DNA from: Stutzerimonas stutzeri
GTDB lineage: Bacteria > Pseudomonadota > Gammaproteobacteria > Pseudomonadales > Pseudomonadaceae
DNA: 64,000 nt
Assembly (NCBI RefSeq): GCF_019090095.1
Contig: NZ_JAGQFP010000001.1
Location: 1,957,001 to 2,021,000 of the forward strand
Reading direction: 5' to 3'
Positions 49,666 through 60,108 of this stretch are shown here, piece after piece. The position numbers and the translations under genes are program-made. The notes beneath the pieces were generated by a model, which saw only the letters and a list, made by a program, of their open reading frames with translations, was not told where the DNA came from and did no database searches. Position 1 is the stretch's first letter; each line of letters opens with the position of its first letter.

Positions 49666-50256
49666 CTATACCGAGCTTTTACACCAGTAACGCAGCCCGT
49701 ATGTGTCGAGCAACTGGGCCGTTTCGCACAGCGGCAGCCCGACCACCGCGGAATAACTGCCTTCGAGCGAGCTGACGAAGACCGCTCCCCAACCCTGAAT
49801 CGCGTAGCCGCCCGCCTTGTCCTGCGGCTCACCGCTTGCCCAGTAACGCTCGGCCTCGTCCGCGCTGATCGAGCGAAAGCGCACCCGGCTGGAGACCAGA
49901 CGCACCTCGCAGCCCGAGTTGTGGGCCAGTGCGATGGCCGTCATCACCTGATGCTCGCGCCCGGACAGCGACTGCAGCATCGCCAGAGCGTCGGCCTTGT
50001 TGACTGGTTTGCCGAGGATTCGTTGATCCAGCACCACCGTGGTATCCGCCCCCAGCACACACGCCGAAGCCTGATCGGTCTGCGCCAAGCCCGCCAAGGC
50101 CTTCTCCCGGGCCACGCGCTGGACATAGGCGTCAGGTGCTTCCGCGACCCCAGGGGTTTCATCGATGGACACGGCAAGAAGGGAGAACGGAACGCCGATC
50201 TGGGTCAGCAGTTCACGGCGTCGCGGGGAGGCTGAAGCGAGAAACAACGCGGGCAT
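49666..50256 (-). CDS. maf: Maf-type nucleotide pyrophosphatase (YhdE-like)
   Basis: 196-residue Maf protein with [11 protein letters not shown] at the start, DTTV and the [15 protein letters not shown] motif. Its closest match is the dTTP/UTP-type YhdE subgroup. The ATG at 50256 is preferred; an upstream start adds 13 unlike residues. It lies next to mreD, as in other gammaproteobacteria. Confidence 0.93.
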   Translation of the reverse strand: MPALFLASASPRRRELLTQIGVPFSLLAVSIDETPGVAEAPDAYVQRVAREKALAGLAQTDQASACVLGADTTVVLDQRILGKPVNKADALAMLQSLSGREHQVMTAIALAHNSGCEVRLVSSRVRFRSISADEAERYWASGEPQDKAGGYAIQGWGAVFVSSLEGSYSAVVGLPLCETAQLLDTYGLRYWCKSSV

Positions 50257-50340
50257 GCCGGCTCCTTGGAACGAATGTGCGGAGCAGGTTCGCATATCCA
50301 GGCGGGGCTCGGAAGCAGCCCGGCGCCTGGCTTGGCCACG

Positions 50341-50829
50341 TCAGTAGACGTTGAAGCGCCGACGCGCCCACTGCAAGGCGATGAAGACCCACGGCCAGAG
50401 CAGTGCACTGACCGGGACAGGGACGAGGAACAACAAGGTTGGTGGCCGATTGCCGGTCAGCGTATTCAGCCAAAGCTGCACCAGCTGGCCGAGCCCCAGA
50501 ATCACCATGAGCACCAGGCTCTGCTGCAGCAAGGGAAACATACGCAGGCGCTGTTGCAGGCTGAGCACGAGGAAGATGCTCAGAATCAGCGGCAGTCCGT
50601 TCTGCCCCAGCAAGGTGCCGGAAAGTACGTCGAGCATCAGCCCGAAGAAAAACGCCGCGCCCATACCCCCGCGGTGTGGCAGAGCGATTGCCCAATAGGC
50701 GATGAACATGCCGAGCCAGAGCGGGCGTGCCAACCCGAAGCTTTCGGGCATGGGCGCCACGCTGAGCAGCAATGCCAGCAGCAGCGACAGCCAGATGACC
50801 CAGCCATTGTTCAGCCGTCCGCTGATCAT
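50341..50829 (-). CDS. mreD: Rod-shape determining protein MreD
   Basis: 162-residue membrane protein with five to six helices, member of the Rod complex with MreB, MreC, RodA and PBP2. It overlaps the mreC stop by four bases. Confidence 0.93.
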   Translation of the reverse strand: MISGRLNNGWVIWLSLLLALLLSVAPMPESFGLARPLWLGMFIAYWAIALPHRGGMGAAFFFGLMLDVLSGTLLGQNGLPLILSIFLVLSLQQRLRMFPLLQQSLVLMVILGLGQLVQLWLNTLTGNRPPTLLFLVPVPVSALLWPWVFIALQWARRRFNVY

Positions 50830-51785
50830 CGCTGCTCCTCGCTCGTCGGCGCCGTCACAGCCGGCGCAGGTGCCGCGGCTGGCGATTGCGTTTCGCCTGT
50901 CGGCGCGGCCGGCTCCCCCGTCGCCTCGGCAGCCTCGCGATCGGCCGACTCCTGCGCCTGCGCCGCAGCAGCGGCACGCTCTTCAGGCGTCCGCGAATCG
51001 CTGAATACCAGCAGCAGGTAGCGGCTGCGATTGAGCATGGCGGTCGGAATGGCGCGCACGACCAGAAACGGTTGCCCCGAGCCGCGCACCACCTCGGTCA
51101 CCTGCGCCACCGGATAACCGCTGGGAAAGCGCTGCCCGAGTCCGGAGCTGACCAGCAGATCACCTTCCTTGATGTCCGCCGTCTCGGCGACATGACGCAA
51201 TTCGAGGTAATCGGGGCTGCCGGTGCCGACCGCAATGGCGCGCAGGCCGTTGCGGTTGACCTGTACCGGAATGCTGTGGGTCACGTCGGTCAGCAGCAAC
51301 ACCCGCGCGGCGTAAGGCATGACCTCGACGACCTGCCCCATCAGTCCACTGGCATCGAGTACCGGTTGCCCAAGAAAGACGCCATCGCGCTCACCCTTGT
51401 CGATCAGGATGCGATGGGTAAAGGGATTCGGATCCAGGCCGATCAGCTCGCTGACGATTACCTTGTCGTCGACCAGCGCGGCCGAGTTGAGCAGTTCGCG
51501 CAGTCGCACGTTTTGCTCGGTCAACATCGCCAGTTTCTGCAGCCGCCGCTGCATCAGTAGCGCTTCGGCCTTGAGCTTTTCGTTCTCGGCGACCAGGCTG
51601 GTACTGCTGCTGAGCTGCTCGGTTGCGCGCTGCCAGGTGCGTACTGGCAGGTCGGCCAGCCAGTAGAGCGGCGTCAGCACCAGGCCCATCTGACTGCGCA
51701 GGGGCTTGAGCGTCTCGAAGCGTGCATCCACCACCATCAGCGCGACACAAAGCACGGACAGCACCAGCAGGCGCACACCGAGCAA
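50826..51785 (-). CDS. mreC: Rod-shape determining protein MreC
   Basis: 319 residues: an N-terminal helix (about 3-20), a coiled coil (about 60-100) and the beta-rich periplasmic domain that binds PBP2. The last 55 or so residues form an Ala/Glu/Pro-rich low-complexity tail (AAAAAQAQESADREAAEATG and onward). It lies between mreB and mreD. Confidence 0.95.
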   Translation of the reverse strand: MLGVRLLVLSVLCVALMVVDARFETLKPLRSQMGLVLTPLYWLADLPVRTWQRATEQLSSSTSLVAENEKLKAEALLMQRRLQKLAMLTEQNVRLRELLNSAALVDDKVIVSELIGLDPNPFTHRILIDKGERDGVFLGQPVLDASGLMGQVVEVMPYAARVLLLTDVTHSIPVQVNRNGLRAIAVGTGSPDYLELRHVAETADIKEGDLLVSSGLGQRFPSGYPVAQVTEVVRGSGQPFLVVRAIPTAMLNRSRYLLLVFSDSRTPEERAAAAAQAQESADREAAEATGEPAAPTGETQSPAAAPAPAVTAPTSEEQR

Positions 51786-51850
51786 GGGTCCTTTGGTGAA
51801 TAGAGGCTTGATGGGCGGGTCCTCGCAGCTACCGGCTACAAACTAACGCG

Positions 51851-51889
51851 ACAAGCCGAGAGCAGGCCTGCGGCTTGCTGTCGGCTTGT
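51851..51889 (-). other. Large hairpin between mreB and mreC
   Basis: ACAAGCCGA and AGCA pair with TGCT and TCGGCTTGT, a 39-bp inverted repeat. No T run follows in the direction of transcription, so it is not a standard terminator. It may limit read-through or protect the mreB message, giving more MreB than MreC/MreD; that is inference. Confidence 0.5.
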
Positions 51890-51912
51890 GCTTGGAGCTT
51901 ATCGCTTGGAGA

Positions 51913-53025
<1,113 letters not shown>

Positions 53026-53264
53026 GGCGCGCGTCGGCGCGCATACGGACAGACGTGAGCCACTGCGCGAAAAACGAACAGTGACAGCAGTGCTGCCGAA
53101 CCGACGCCAGACCGCGTCCATGCTACCGACAAGCGCCGCGGACATGTAAGATTGACGGCTTTTCCGGGCTCGAACGCCCACCGCCGCGGCTCGACCCTGC
53201 TGCTCTTGTGTCGGTCTTTGCCGACGGAAGGCATATCCGACTCGCTTCCCGCTGGAGAATCCCG
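53026..53264. other. Rest of the mreB-gatC divergent intergenic region
   Basis: No gene seen. TAAGAT at 53147-53152 is the best plus-strand -10 candidate for gatCAB, with no convincing -35. Confidence 0.35.
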
Positions 53265-53552
53265 ATGGCGCTTGAACGCTCCGAGGTGGAAAAGATCGCT
53301 CATCTGGCCCGCCTGGGTCTGAATGAAGACGACCTGCCCCGCACCACTGAGACCCTGAACAACATTCTCGGCCTGATCGATCGCATGCAGGCCGTGGATA
53401 CCACCGGCATCGAACCCTTGGCCCATCCGCTGGAAACCCACCAGCGCCTGCGCGCCGACGTGGTCACCGAAAGCAACCAGCGCGAGGCCTACCAGGCCAT
53501 CGCCCCGGCCGTGGAAGACGGCCTCTATCTGGTTCCACGGGTGATCGAGTAA
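53265..53552 (+). CDS. gatC: Asp/Glu-tRNA amidotransferase subunit C
   Basis: 95-residue GatC ([20 protein letters not shown]), the small subunit stabilising GatA-GatB. The ATG at 53265 follows GGAGA; an upstream frame is intergenic. First of gatCAB. Confidence 0.96.
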   Translation: MALERSEVEKIAHLARLGLNEDDLPRTTETLNNILGLIDRMQAVDTTGIEPLAHPLETHQRLRADVVTESNQREAYQAIAPAVEDGLYLVPRVIE

Positions 53553-53566
53553 TGAAGGACGCCGAC

Positions 53567-55018
53567 ATGCATCAACTGACCCTCGCCGAGATCGCCCGCG
53601 CGCTGGGCGACAAGCAGTTTTCTGCCGAAGAGCTGACGCGCGCGCTGCTGAGCCGCATCCAGCAATTCGATCCGCAACTGAACAGCTTCATCACCGTGAC
53701 CGAAGAGCAGGCACTGGCCCAGGCTCAGGCCGCCGACGCGCGACGCGCCAAGGGTGAAAACGGCGCGCTCCTGGGTGCGCCGATCGGCCACAAGGACCTG
53801 TTCTGCACGCAAGGTACCCGCACCAGCTGCGGCTCGAAGATGCTCGACAACTTCCAGGCGCCCTACGACGCCACTGTGGTCGAGCGTCTGGCCGCGGCAG
53901 GAGCCGTGTCGCTGGGCAAGCTGAACATGGACGAATTCGCCATGGGCTCGGCCAACGAGTCGAGCCACTACGGCGCAGTGAAAAACCCCTGGGACCTGAA
54001 CCGGGTGCCAGGTGGCTCCTCCGGCGGTTCGGCGGCGGCCGTCGCGGCACGCTTGCTGCCTGCTGCAACCGGTAGTGACACCGGCGGTTCGATCCGTCAG
54101 CCCGCGGCGCTGACCAACCTCACCGGCCTCAAGCCCACCTACGGCCGTGTTTCGCGCTGGGGCATGATCGCCTACGCCTCCAGCCTCGACCAAGGCGGCC
54201 CGCTGGCTCGCACAGCCGAAGACTGCGCCTTGATGCTCGGCGCCATGGCCGGTTTCGATCCGAAGGATTCCACCAGTGTCGACCAGCCGCTGGACGACTA
54301 CCTGGCGGCACTGGACAAGCCGCTGACGGGTCTGCGCGTCGGCCTGCCGAAGGAGTATTTCGGTGAGGGGCTCGATAGCAAGATTGCCGACGCAGTCATG
54401 GCTGCGGTCGAAGAGCTGAAAAAGCTCGGCGCCACGGTGAAGGACATCAGCCTGCCGAACATGCAGCACGCCATTCCTTCCTACTATGTGATCGCGCCGG
54501 CCGAAGCCTCCTCCAACCTGTCACGCTTCGATGGCGTGCGCTTCGGTTATCGCTGCGAAAGCCCGGTCGACCTGACCGATCTCTACAAGCGTTCGCGTGC
54601 CGAAGGCTTCGGTGACGAAGTCCGTCGCCGCATCATGGTCGGTACCTATGCGCTGTCCGCAGGGTACTACGATGCCTACTACCTGAAGGCGCAAAGGATT
54701 CGCCGGTTGATCAAGAACGACTTCGTCAGCGCCTTCGACGAGGTCGACGTGATCCTCGGCCCGACCACGCCGAACCTGGCCTGGAAGCTCGGCGAGAAGA
54801 ACGCCGACCCGGTCTCGGCCTATCTCGAAGACATCTACACCATCACCGCCAACCTCGCGGGCATTCCGGGTCTGTCGATGCCGGCCGGCTTCATCGACGG
54901 TCTGCCGGTGGGCGTGCAGCTGCTGGCCCCTTATTTCCAGGAAAGCCGCCTGCTCAACGTCGCGCACCAGTACCAGCAAGTCACCGACTGGCATAAACAA
55001 GCGCCGAGCGGCTTCTGA
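53567..55018 (+). CDS. gatA: Asp/Glu-tRNA amidotransferase subunit A
   Basis: 483-residue amidase with the Ser-cisSer-Lys triad: K in GHKDLFC, and [11 protein letters not shown] with [12 protein letters not shown]. It releases ammonia from glutamine for GatB. An ATG at 53552 overlaps the gatC stop, but the one at 53567 has AAGGA at good spacing and matches the family start [10 protein letters not shown]. Confidence 0.97.
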   Translation: MHQLTLAEIARALGDKQFSAEELTRALLSRIQQFDPQLNSFITVTEEQALAQAQAADARRAKGENGALLGAPIGHKDLFCTQGTRTSCGSKMLDNFQAPYDATVVERLAAAGAVSLGKLNMDEFAMGSANESSHYGAVKNPWDLNRVPGGSSGGSAAAVAARLLPAATGSDTGGSIRQPAALTNLTGLKPTYGRVSRWGMIAYASSLDQGGPLARTAEDCALMLGAMAGFDPKDSTSVDQPLDDYLAALDKPLTGLRVGLPKEYFGEGLDSKIADAVMAAVEELKKLGATVKDISLPNMQHAIPSYYVIAPAEASSNLSRFDGVRFGYRCESPVDLTDLYKRSRAEGFGDEVRRRIMVGTYALSAGYYDAYYLKAQRIRRLIKNDFVSAFDEVDVILGPTTPNLAWKLGEKNADPVSAYLEDIYTITANLAGIPGLSMPAGFIDGLPVGVQLLAPYFQESRLLNVAHQYQQVTDWHKQAPSGF

Positions 55019-55029
55019 GGAGAGAGATG

Positions 55030-56475
55030 ATGCAATGGGAAACCGTTATCGGGCTTGAGATCCATGCTCAGCTCGCCACTCAGTCGAAGATTTTTTCCGG
55101 CAGCGCCACCACCTTCGGCGCCGAGCCCAATACCCAGGCCAGCCTGGTCGACCTCGGCATGCCCGGCACCCTGCCGGTGCTCAATGCCGAAGCCGTGCGC
55201 ATGGCCTGCAAGTTCGGCCTGGCCATCGATGCCGAGATCGCCGGCAAGAACGTCTTCGCGCGCAAGAACTACTTCTACCCCGACCTGCCCAAGGGCTACC
55301 AGACCAGCCAGATGGACCACCCCATTGTCGGCAAGGGCCACCTGGACATTACCCTGGAAGACGGCACCACGCGGCGTATCGGTATCACCCGTGCGCACCT
55401 GGAAGAAGATGCGGGTAAAAGCCTGCACGAAGATTTCCACGGCATGAGCGGGATCGACCTGAACCGCGCCGGCACGCCGCTGCTGGAGATCGTCTCCGAG
55501 CCGGACATCCGTAGCGCCAAGGAAGCGGTCGCCTACGTCAAGGCGATCCACGCGCTGGTGCGCTACCTCGGCATCTGCGACGGCAACATGGCCGAAGGCT
55601 CGCTGCGTTGCGACTGCAACGTCTCGGTGCGCCCAAAGGGCCAGGCCGAGTTCGGCACCCGCGCCGAGATCAAGAACGTCAACTCCTTCCGCTTCATCGA
55701 AAAGGCGATCAACCATGAGGTGCAGCGCCAGATCGAGCTGATCGAGGACGGCGGCAAGGTGGTTCAGGAAACCCGCCTGTACGACCCGAACAAGGACGAG
55801 ACGCGCTCCATGCGCAGCAAGGAAGAAGCCAACGACTACCGCTACTTCCCCTGCCCCGACCTACTGCCAGTGGTGATCGAGCAGAGCTTCCTTGATGAGG
55901 TACGCGCCAGCCTGCCGGAGCTGCCCGTGCAGAAGCGCGAGCGTTTCGAGCGCGAGTTCGGCCTGTCCGCTTACGACGCCACGGTATTGGCAGCCAGCCG
56001 CGAAATGGCGGACTACTTCGAAGCCGTACAGCAGGTCTGCGGTGACGCCAAGCTGTCGGCCAACTGGGTAATGGGCGAGCTGTCCAGCCTGCTCAACAAG
56101 GACGGACTGGACATCGAGCAATCGCCGGTGACCGCTGAGCAACTGGGCGGCATGATCCTGCGCATCAAGGACAACACCATCAGCGGCAAGATCGCCAAGA
56201 TGGTCTTCGAGGCGATGGCCGCCGGTGAAGGCTCGGCTGACGAGATCATCGAGAAGAAGGGCCTCAAGCAGGTCACCGACACCGGCGCCATCGAGAAAAT
56301 GCTCGACGAAGTGCTGGCCGCCAACGCCGAGCAGGTCGAGCAGTACCGCGCCAGCGACGAAGCCAAGCGCGGCAAGATGTTCGGCTTCTTCGTCGGCCAG
56401 GCGATGAAGGCTTCGAAGGGCAAGGCCAACCCCGGCCAAGTCAACCAGCTGCTCAAGAGCAAGCTCGAAGGCTGA
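55030..56475 (+). CDS. gatB: Asp/Glu-tRNA amidotransferase subunit B
   Basis: 481-residue GatB ([15 protein letters not shown]), which activates and amidates the mischarged Asp-tRNA(Asn) or Glu-tRNA(Gln). The C-terminal YqeY-like tail domain is complete. AGGAG lies 7 bp before this ATG; an adjacent ATG at 55027 is also possible. Confidence 0.97.
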   Translation: MQWETVIGLEIHAQLATQSKIFSGSATTFGAEPNTQASLVDLGMPGTLPVLNAEAVRMACKFGLAIDAEIAGKNVFARKNYFYPDLPKGYQTSQMDHPIVGKGHLDITLEDGTTRRIGITRAHLEEDAGKSLHEDFHGMSGIDLNRAGTPLLEIVSEPDIRSAKEAVAYVKAIHALVRYLGICDGNMAEGSLRCDCNVSVRPKGQAEFGTRAEIKNVNSFRFIEKAINHEVQRQIELIEDGGKVVQETRLYDPNKDETRSMRSKEEANDYRYFPCPDLLPVVIEQSFLDEVRASLPELPVQKRERFEREFGLSAYDATVLAASREMADYFEAVQQVCGDAKLSANWVMGELSSLLNKDGLDIEQSPVTAEQLGGMILRIKDNTISGKIAKMVFEAMAAGEGSADEIIEKKGLKQVTDTGAIEKMLDEVLAANAEQVEQYRASDEAKRGKMFGFFVGQAMKASKGKANPGQVNQLLKSKLEG

Positions 56476-56482
56476 TCGACGA

Positions 56483-56504
56483 AGGCGGGCCGCCCGGCCC
56501 GCCT
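56483..56504 (+). terminator. Probable gatCAB terminator hairpin
   Basis: AGGCGGGC / GCCCGCCT, a perfect 8-bp stem starting 7 bp after the gatB stop. There is no T run, so termination may be weak or Rho-assisted. Confidence 0.5.
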
Positions 56505-56635
56505 CGTATCCCCGGTGCGCCCTACCCGGCCCGCGCCGTTGAACGGCTGTCGCTGTTCATGCTCAAACCCCTTCGAGGCCATATAACCGATCACTGGCCG
56601 GCATCGGATCGATCCCGCTCGGGAAGGATTGGCGT

Positions 56636-57022
56636 ATGCGAACCAGACTGCTGCTCGTTGCACTGCCCTTCGCCCTGTTCGGCGGCTGTGGCGAAAACCA
56701 GGAGGCCTATTCGAAGGCCAGGAACAGTTTTACCCAACAAGGCGTAGCGTCCTATTACGCGCGCAGCTTCCATGGCGAAGAGACCGCCAGTGGCGAAACC
56801 TTCAACCAGAACCAACTGGTCGCCGCGCATAAAACGCTGCCTTTCGGTACGCGGGTGAAGGTGACCAACCTCGACAACGGTAAGCAGGTCACCGTGCGTA
56901 TCGTCGATCGTGGCCCCTTCAAACGCGGACGGATCATCGATCTGTCGCGAGTGGCGGCGGCCCGGCTCGACCTGCTCGAAGACGGCATCGCCAAGGTGAA
57001 GATCGAAAAAGTGAGCCGTTAG
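56636..57022 (+). CDS. Small RlpA-like lipoprotein (double-psi beta-barrel)
   Basis: 128 residues. Signal peptide ending in a lipobox-like LFGGC (Cys18), then one DPBB domain with GVASYYARSFHGEETASGE and VRIVDRGPFKRGRIIDLS. RlpA-type proteins are lytic transglycosylases for naked glycan at the septum; this small form has no SPOR domain. The Asp of VDRGPF, typical for activity, is present. It is a paralogue-type protein, not necessarily the main RlpA. Confidence 0.88.
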   Translation: MRTRLLLVALPFALFGGCGENQEAYSKARNSFTQQGVASYYARSFHGEETASGETFNQNQLVAAHKTLPFGTRVKVTNLDNGKQVTVRIVDRGPFKRGRIIDLSRVAAARLDLLEDGIAKVKIEKVSR

Positions 57023-57051
57023 TCCAGGCCCGCCCACTACCCGGAGTTCCG

Positions 57052-58137
57052 ATGAGTTTGTTGACATTCGCCTACCTGATCGGCGGTCTGGTATTGCTGG
57101 TACTAGGCGCCGAAGCGCTGGTACGCGGCGCCGCGAAACTGGCCGCGCGCTTCGGCATCTCGCCGCTGATCATCGGCCTGACCGTCGTCGCCTTCGGCAC
57201 CAGTGCACCGGAGACGGCGGTCAGCATCCAGGCCTCGCTGAACGGCAACGGGGACATTGCCGTGGGCAACGTGATCGGCAGCAATATCGCCAACATCCTG
57301 CTGATCCTAGGTTTATCGGCCCTCGTCGCGCCGCTGCTGGTATCGCGTCAACTCGTGCGACTTGATGTACCGGTAATGATCGGCGCGGGCATCCTGACCT
57401 ACGCACTTGCCTGGAACGGCAGCGTCAGTCGCCTCGACGGCGCCATACTGCTGGCTTTGCTGCTGCTCTACACCTTGTTTCTGGTCTTCGCCAGCCGACG
57501 CGAAAAGAGCCAGGTGGCGGTGGACGAGTTCGCCATCGAGTTCGGCAAAGACGACCAAGCGCGGCCGCTGGGCTGGCTCGTTCAGCTGCTGCTGATCCTG
57601 TTCGGGCTGGGCCTGTTGATGGTCGGCTCGCAACTGCTGATCGAGGGAGCGGTGGCCCTGGCTCGAGCACTAGGGCTATCGGAGCTGGTAATTGGCCTGA
57701 CCGTGATCGCGGTCGGCACCTCGATGCCCGAGCTGGCGACCTCGCTGATGGCGGTTTACCGCGGCGAGCGGGACATCGCTGTCGGCAATATCGTCGGTAG
57801 CTGCATTTTCAACCTGCTGCTGGTGCTGGGCGCCGGCGCGCTGGTTTCGACCGACGGCTTGTCCATCTCACCCAATGCCCTGGCGTTCGATCTTCCGGTG
57901 ATGCTCGCGGTATTCGCTGCCTGCCTACCGATTTTCTTTTCCGGCTACCGCATCAATCGCTGGGAAGGCGTGCTGTTCTTCGGTTACTACCTGGCCTACA
58001 CGCTGTACCTGGTGCTGTTTTCCACCGGCCTGCAGGCGATCAACCTGTTGCGCCATGCAATGACTTGGTACGTATTGCCCTTGACCGCCGTGACGCTATT
58101 GGTGATCTTTCTGCGCGCCTGGAAACACCAGCGCTGA
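57052..58137 (+). CDS. Calcium/sodium antiporter, YrbG/CaCA family (copy 1)
   Basis: 361 residues, about ten helices, with two alpha repeats. Alpha-1 reads VAFGTSAPET...GNVIGSNIAN and alpha-2 reads IAVGTSMPEL...GNIVGSCIFN. The ion-binding Thr/Ser/Glu positions are intact. In alpha-2 the usual GSN is GSC. The next gene is a close paralogue 28 bp downstream, so this looks like a tandem duplication. Confidence 0.9.
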   Translation: MSLLTFAYLIGGLVLLVLGAEALVRGAAKLAARFGISPLIIGLTVVAFGTSAPETAVSIQASLNGNGDIAVGNVIGSNIANILLILGLSALVAPLLVSRQLVRLDVPVMIGAGILTYALAWNGSVSRLDGAILLALLLLYTLFLVFASRREKSQVAVDEFAIEFGKDDQARPLGWLVQLLLILFGLGLLMVGSQLLIEGAVALARALGLSELVIGLTVIAVGTSMPELATSLMAVYRGERDIAVGNIVGSCIFNLLLVLGAGALVSTDGLSISPNALAFDLPVMLAVFAACLPIFFSGYRINRWEGVLFFGYYLAYTLYLVLFSTGLQAINLLRHAMTWYVLPLTAVTLLVIFLRAWKHQR

Positions 58138-58165
58138 CCCCCTTTTTTCTCTGGAGCGACCCTAC

Positions 58166-59257
58166 GTGTCCGCGATGACGTTCGTCTATTTGATAGCCGG
58201 CCTGGTGCTTCTGGTGGCTGGCGCTGAAGTGCTGGTGCGTGGCGCGGCCAAGCTTGCGGCACAGTTCGGTATTCCGCCGCTGGTCATCGGCCTCACCGTG
58301 GTGGCCTTCGGCACCAGCGCGCCGGAAACCGCGGTGAGCGTGCAGGCCGCGCTCAATGGCAGCGGCGATATCGCTATCGGCAACGTGCTGGGAAGCAATA
58401 TCGCCAACGTACTGTTGATCCTCGGCATGACGTCATTGGTCGCGCCGCTGATCGTCTCTCGCCAACTGATCCGACTCGACGTCCCGATCATGATCGGCGC
58501 CAGCCTGGTTGCCTATGGGTTGGCCTGGGACGGCGCACTCTCCCGGCTCGATGGCGCTCTGCTGTTTGGCGCGGTGATCGGCTACACGCTGTTCTTGATC
58601 GTCAGCAGCCGCCGCGCCAACGCCGAGGCAGCGGAGGATGACGAGTTCGCCAAGGAGTTCGGCCTCGACGCGCCCGCCAAACCCTACGCCAGCCTGATCA
58701 ACGCTGCCCTGATCATTGCCGGCCTGGCGCTGCTGGTCGGCGGCTCGCATTTCCTGGTCGAAGGCGCCGTGTCGCTTGCACGGGCGCTGGGCCTGTCGGA
58801 ACTGGTGATCGGCCTGACCGTTATCGCCATCGGCACTTCGCTCCCGGAACTCGCCACCTCGATACTCGCGGCCATTCGCGGCGAACGTGATATCGCCGTA
58901 GGCAACATCGTTGGCAGCAACATTTTCAACCTGCTCTGCGTGCTGGGCCTGGCTTCGCTGGTGTCGCCGCAAGCGATCGGCGTTGCAGCCAACGCGCTGG
59001 CGTTCGACTTCCCGGTCATGATTGCGGTCGCACTGGCCTGCCTGCCCATCTTCTTCACCGGCTACTGCATCAACCGGTGGGAAGGCCTGCTGTTTCTGGC
59101 CTATTACGTCGCCTACACGGTCTACCTGGTAATGGTCAGCACCGGACGTGCTTTCGCTGAAACCTTCGGCGACGCACTGATCGGTTACGCCTTGCCGCTG
59201 ACTGCCATCACCCTGTTGGTGATCGCCAGTCGGGCCTGGAAGCGGCAACCACGATAG
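58166..59257 (+). CDS. Calcium/sodium antiporter, YrbG/CaCA family (copy 2)
   Basis: 363 residues, colinear with copy 1 over its whole length. Alpha-1 reads VAFGTSAPET...GNVLGSNIAN and alpha-2 reads IAIGTSLPEL...GNIVGSNIFN, with the standard GSN. The GTG at 58166 aligns with the ATG of copy 1 (MSAMTFVYLI against MSLLTFAYLI) and has GGAG upstream; an ATG three codons later is possible. Probably co-transcribed with copy 1. Confidence 0.9.
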   Translation: MSAMTFVYLIAGLVLLVAGAEVLVRGAAKLAAQFGIPPLVIGLTVVAFGTSAPETAVSVQAALNGSGDIAIGNVLGSNIANVLLILGMTSLVAPLIVSRQLIRLDVPIMIGASLVAYGLAWDGALSRLDGALLFGAVIGYTLFLIVSSRRANAEAAEDDEFAKEFGLDAPAKPYASLINAALIIAGLALLVGGSHFLVEGAVSLARALGLSELVIGLTVIAIGTSLPELATSILAAIRGERDIAVGNIVGSNIFNLLCVLGLASLVSPQAIGVAANALAFDFPVMIAVALACLPIFFTGYCINRWEGLLFLAYYVAYTVYLVMVSTGRAFAETFGDALIGYALPLTAITLLVIASRAWKRQPR

Positions 59258-59317
59258 CGCGGCCCCGGCAGCACCCGCGGACCAGGCCTGCCAGTTGGCG
59301 CAGGCCGACGCGGCCGT

Positions 59318-59737
59318 TCAACCTTCGCGGCTGTGCAGGCGCGGCAGCTCGACGACCTGCCCAGTCTCCTCGTCGTCCAGCCGGCTGAGCGTGCCGTCGA
59401 CGACCGCACCGTTTTCCATGCTCAGCTGGCGATAGCGAATGTTGCCGCGCACCCGCGCGTTGGAGTGCAGTTCGAGCAGGTGTTCGACGACCAGGTCACC
59501 GACGACGGTGCCATCGATCAGGGCGTCGTAGCTGCTGACGTTGCCTTCTATCCGCCCTTCGGTGCTCAATGCCAGCAGGCTCTGGGTGCCCGGTTTGTGG
59601 CAGACGTTGCCCATCACTGCGCCATTTATCTTCAGCCCCTCGTCGAATTCCATGTCGCCAGTCAGCGAGACATTGCTGGATATCAGGCTCGAAAACCGAT
59701 CGATAGTGACGCTCACGGGACGCTTTTTGCCGAACAT
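59318..59737 (-). CDS. Bactofilin (CcmA-type polymer-forming protein)
   Basis: 139 residues, with a beta-helix core of repeated hydrophobic-Gly turns (about 20-115: VSLTGDMEFDEGLKINGAVM, EGRIEGNVSSYDALIDGTVV). Bactofilins form filaments that recruit wall enzymes. Start MFGKKRPVSVTIDRFS at 59737, with GGAG upstream. The M23 peptidase two genes upstream is the natural partner. Confidence 0.93.
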   Translation of the reverse strand: MFGKKRPVSVTIDRFSSLISSNVSLTGDMEFDEGLKINGAVMGNVCHKPGTQSLLALSTEGRIEGNVSSYDALIDGTVVGDLVVEHLLELHSNARVRGNIRYRQLSMENGAVVDGTLSRLDDEETGQVVELPRLHSREG

Positions 59738-59754
59738 CGATTCACTCCAAGGTG

Positions 59755-60108
59755 TTAGCGGACTTTCTTCTGCTGTTTGAAAAAGGCCAGGTCGGTCTGC
59801 AACCGTTCGACCTGGGCCGACAGGGTTGCGATACGCCCGAGCAACTGTTCCTGGGTCGCCTCGGCCTCCCGATGCTGCAGCCGGCCCTGCTCCAGTGCCT
59901 GTTCGAGTGAGCGGTTTTCCGCGTCGAGCGCCATGAGCTGATCCTCGTGATCGGCCGTGTCCTCCAGGCGCAGATGCACCAGCGTACCGTTCAGGCCAAG
60001 CAGCAGAAGGCTGACCCAGAGCCATGCTCGCGAGCGAGGAGCGGTCCGCAGCTGATGCTCGGCCCGCACCAGCTGGCGCGTATCGGGCCTAGTCTTCAGC
60101 CTGAACAT
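59755..60108 (-). CDS. Small membrane protein with coiled coil
   Basis: 117 residues: a basic N-terminus, one membrane helix (about 29-45) and a periplasmic or cytoplasmic coiled coil (about 55-112, LMALDAENRSLEQALEQGRL). It resembles a pseudomonad family of unknown function found between bactofilin and M23 peptidase genes. It overlaps the end of the peptidase gene by 20 bp. It could link the bactofilin to the membrane. Confidence 0.78.
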   Translation of the reverse strand: MFRLKTRPDTRQLVRAEHQLRTAPRSRAWLWVSLLLLGLNGTLVHLRLEDTADHEDQLMALDAENRSLEQALEQGRLQHREAEATQEQLLGRIATLSAQVERLQTDLAFFKQQKKVR

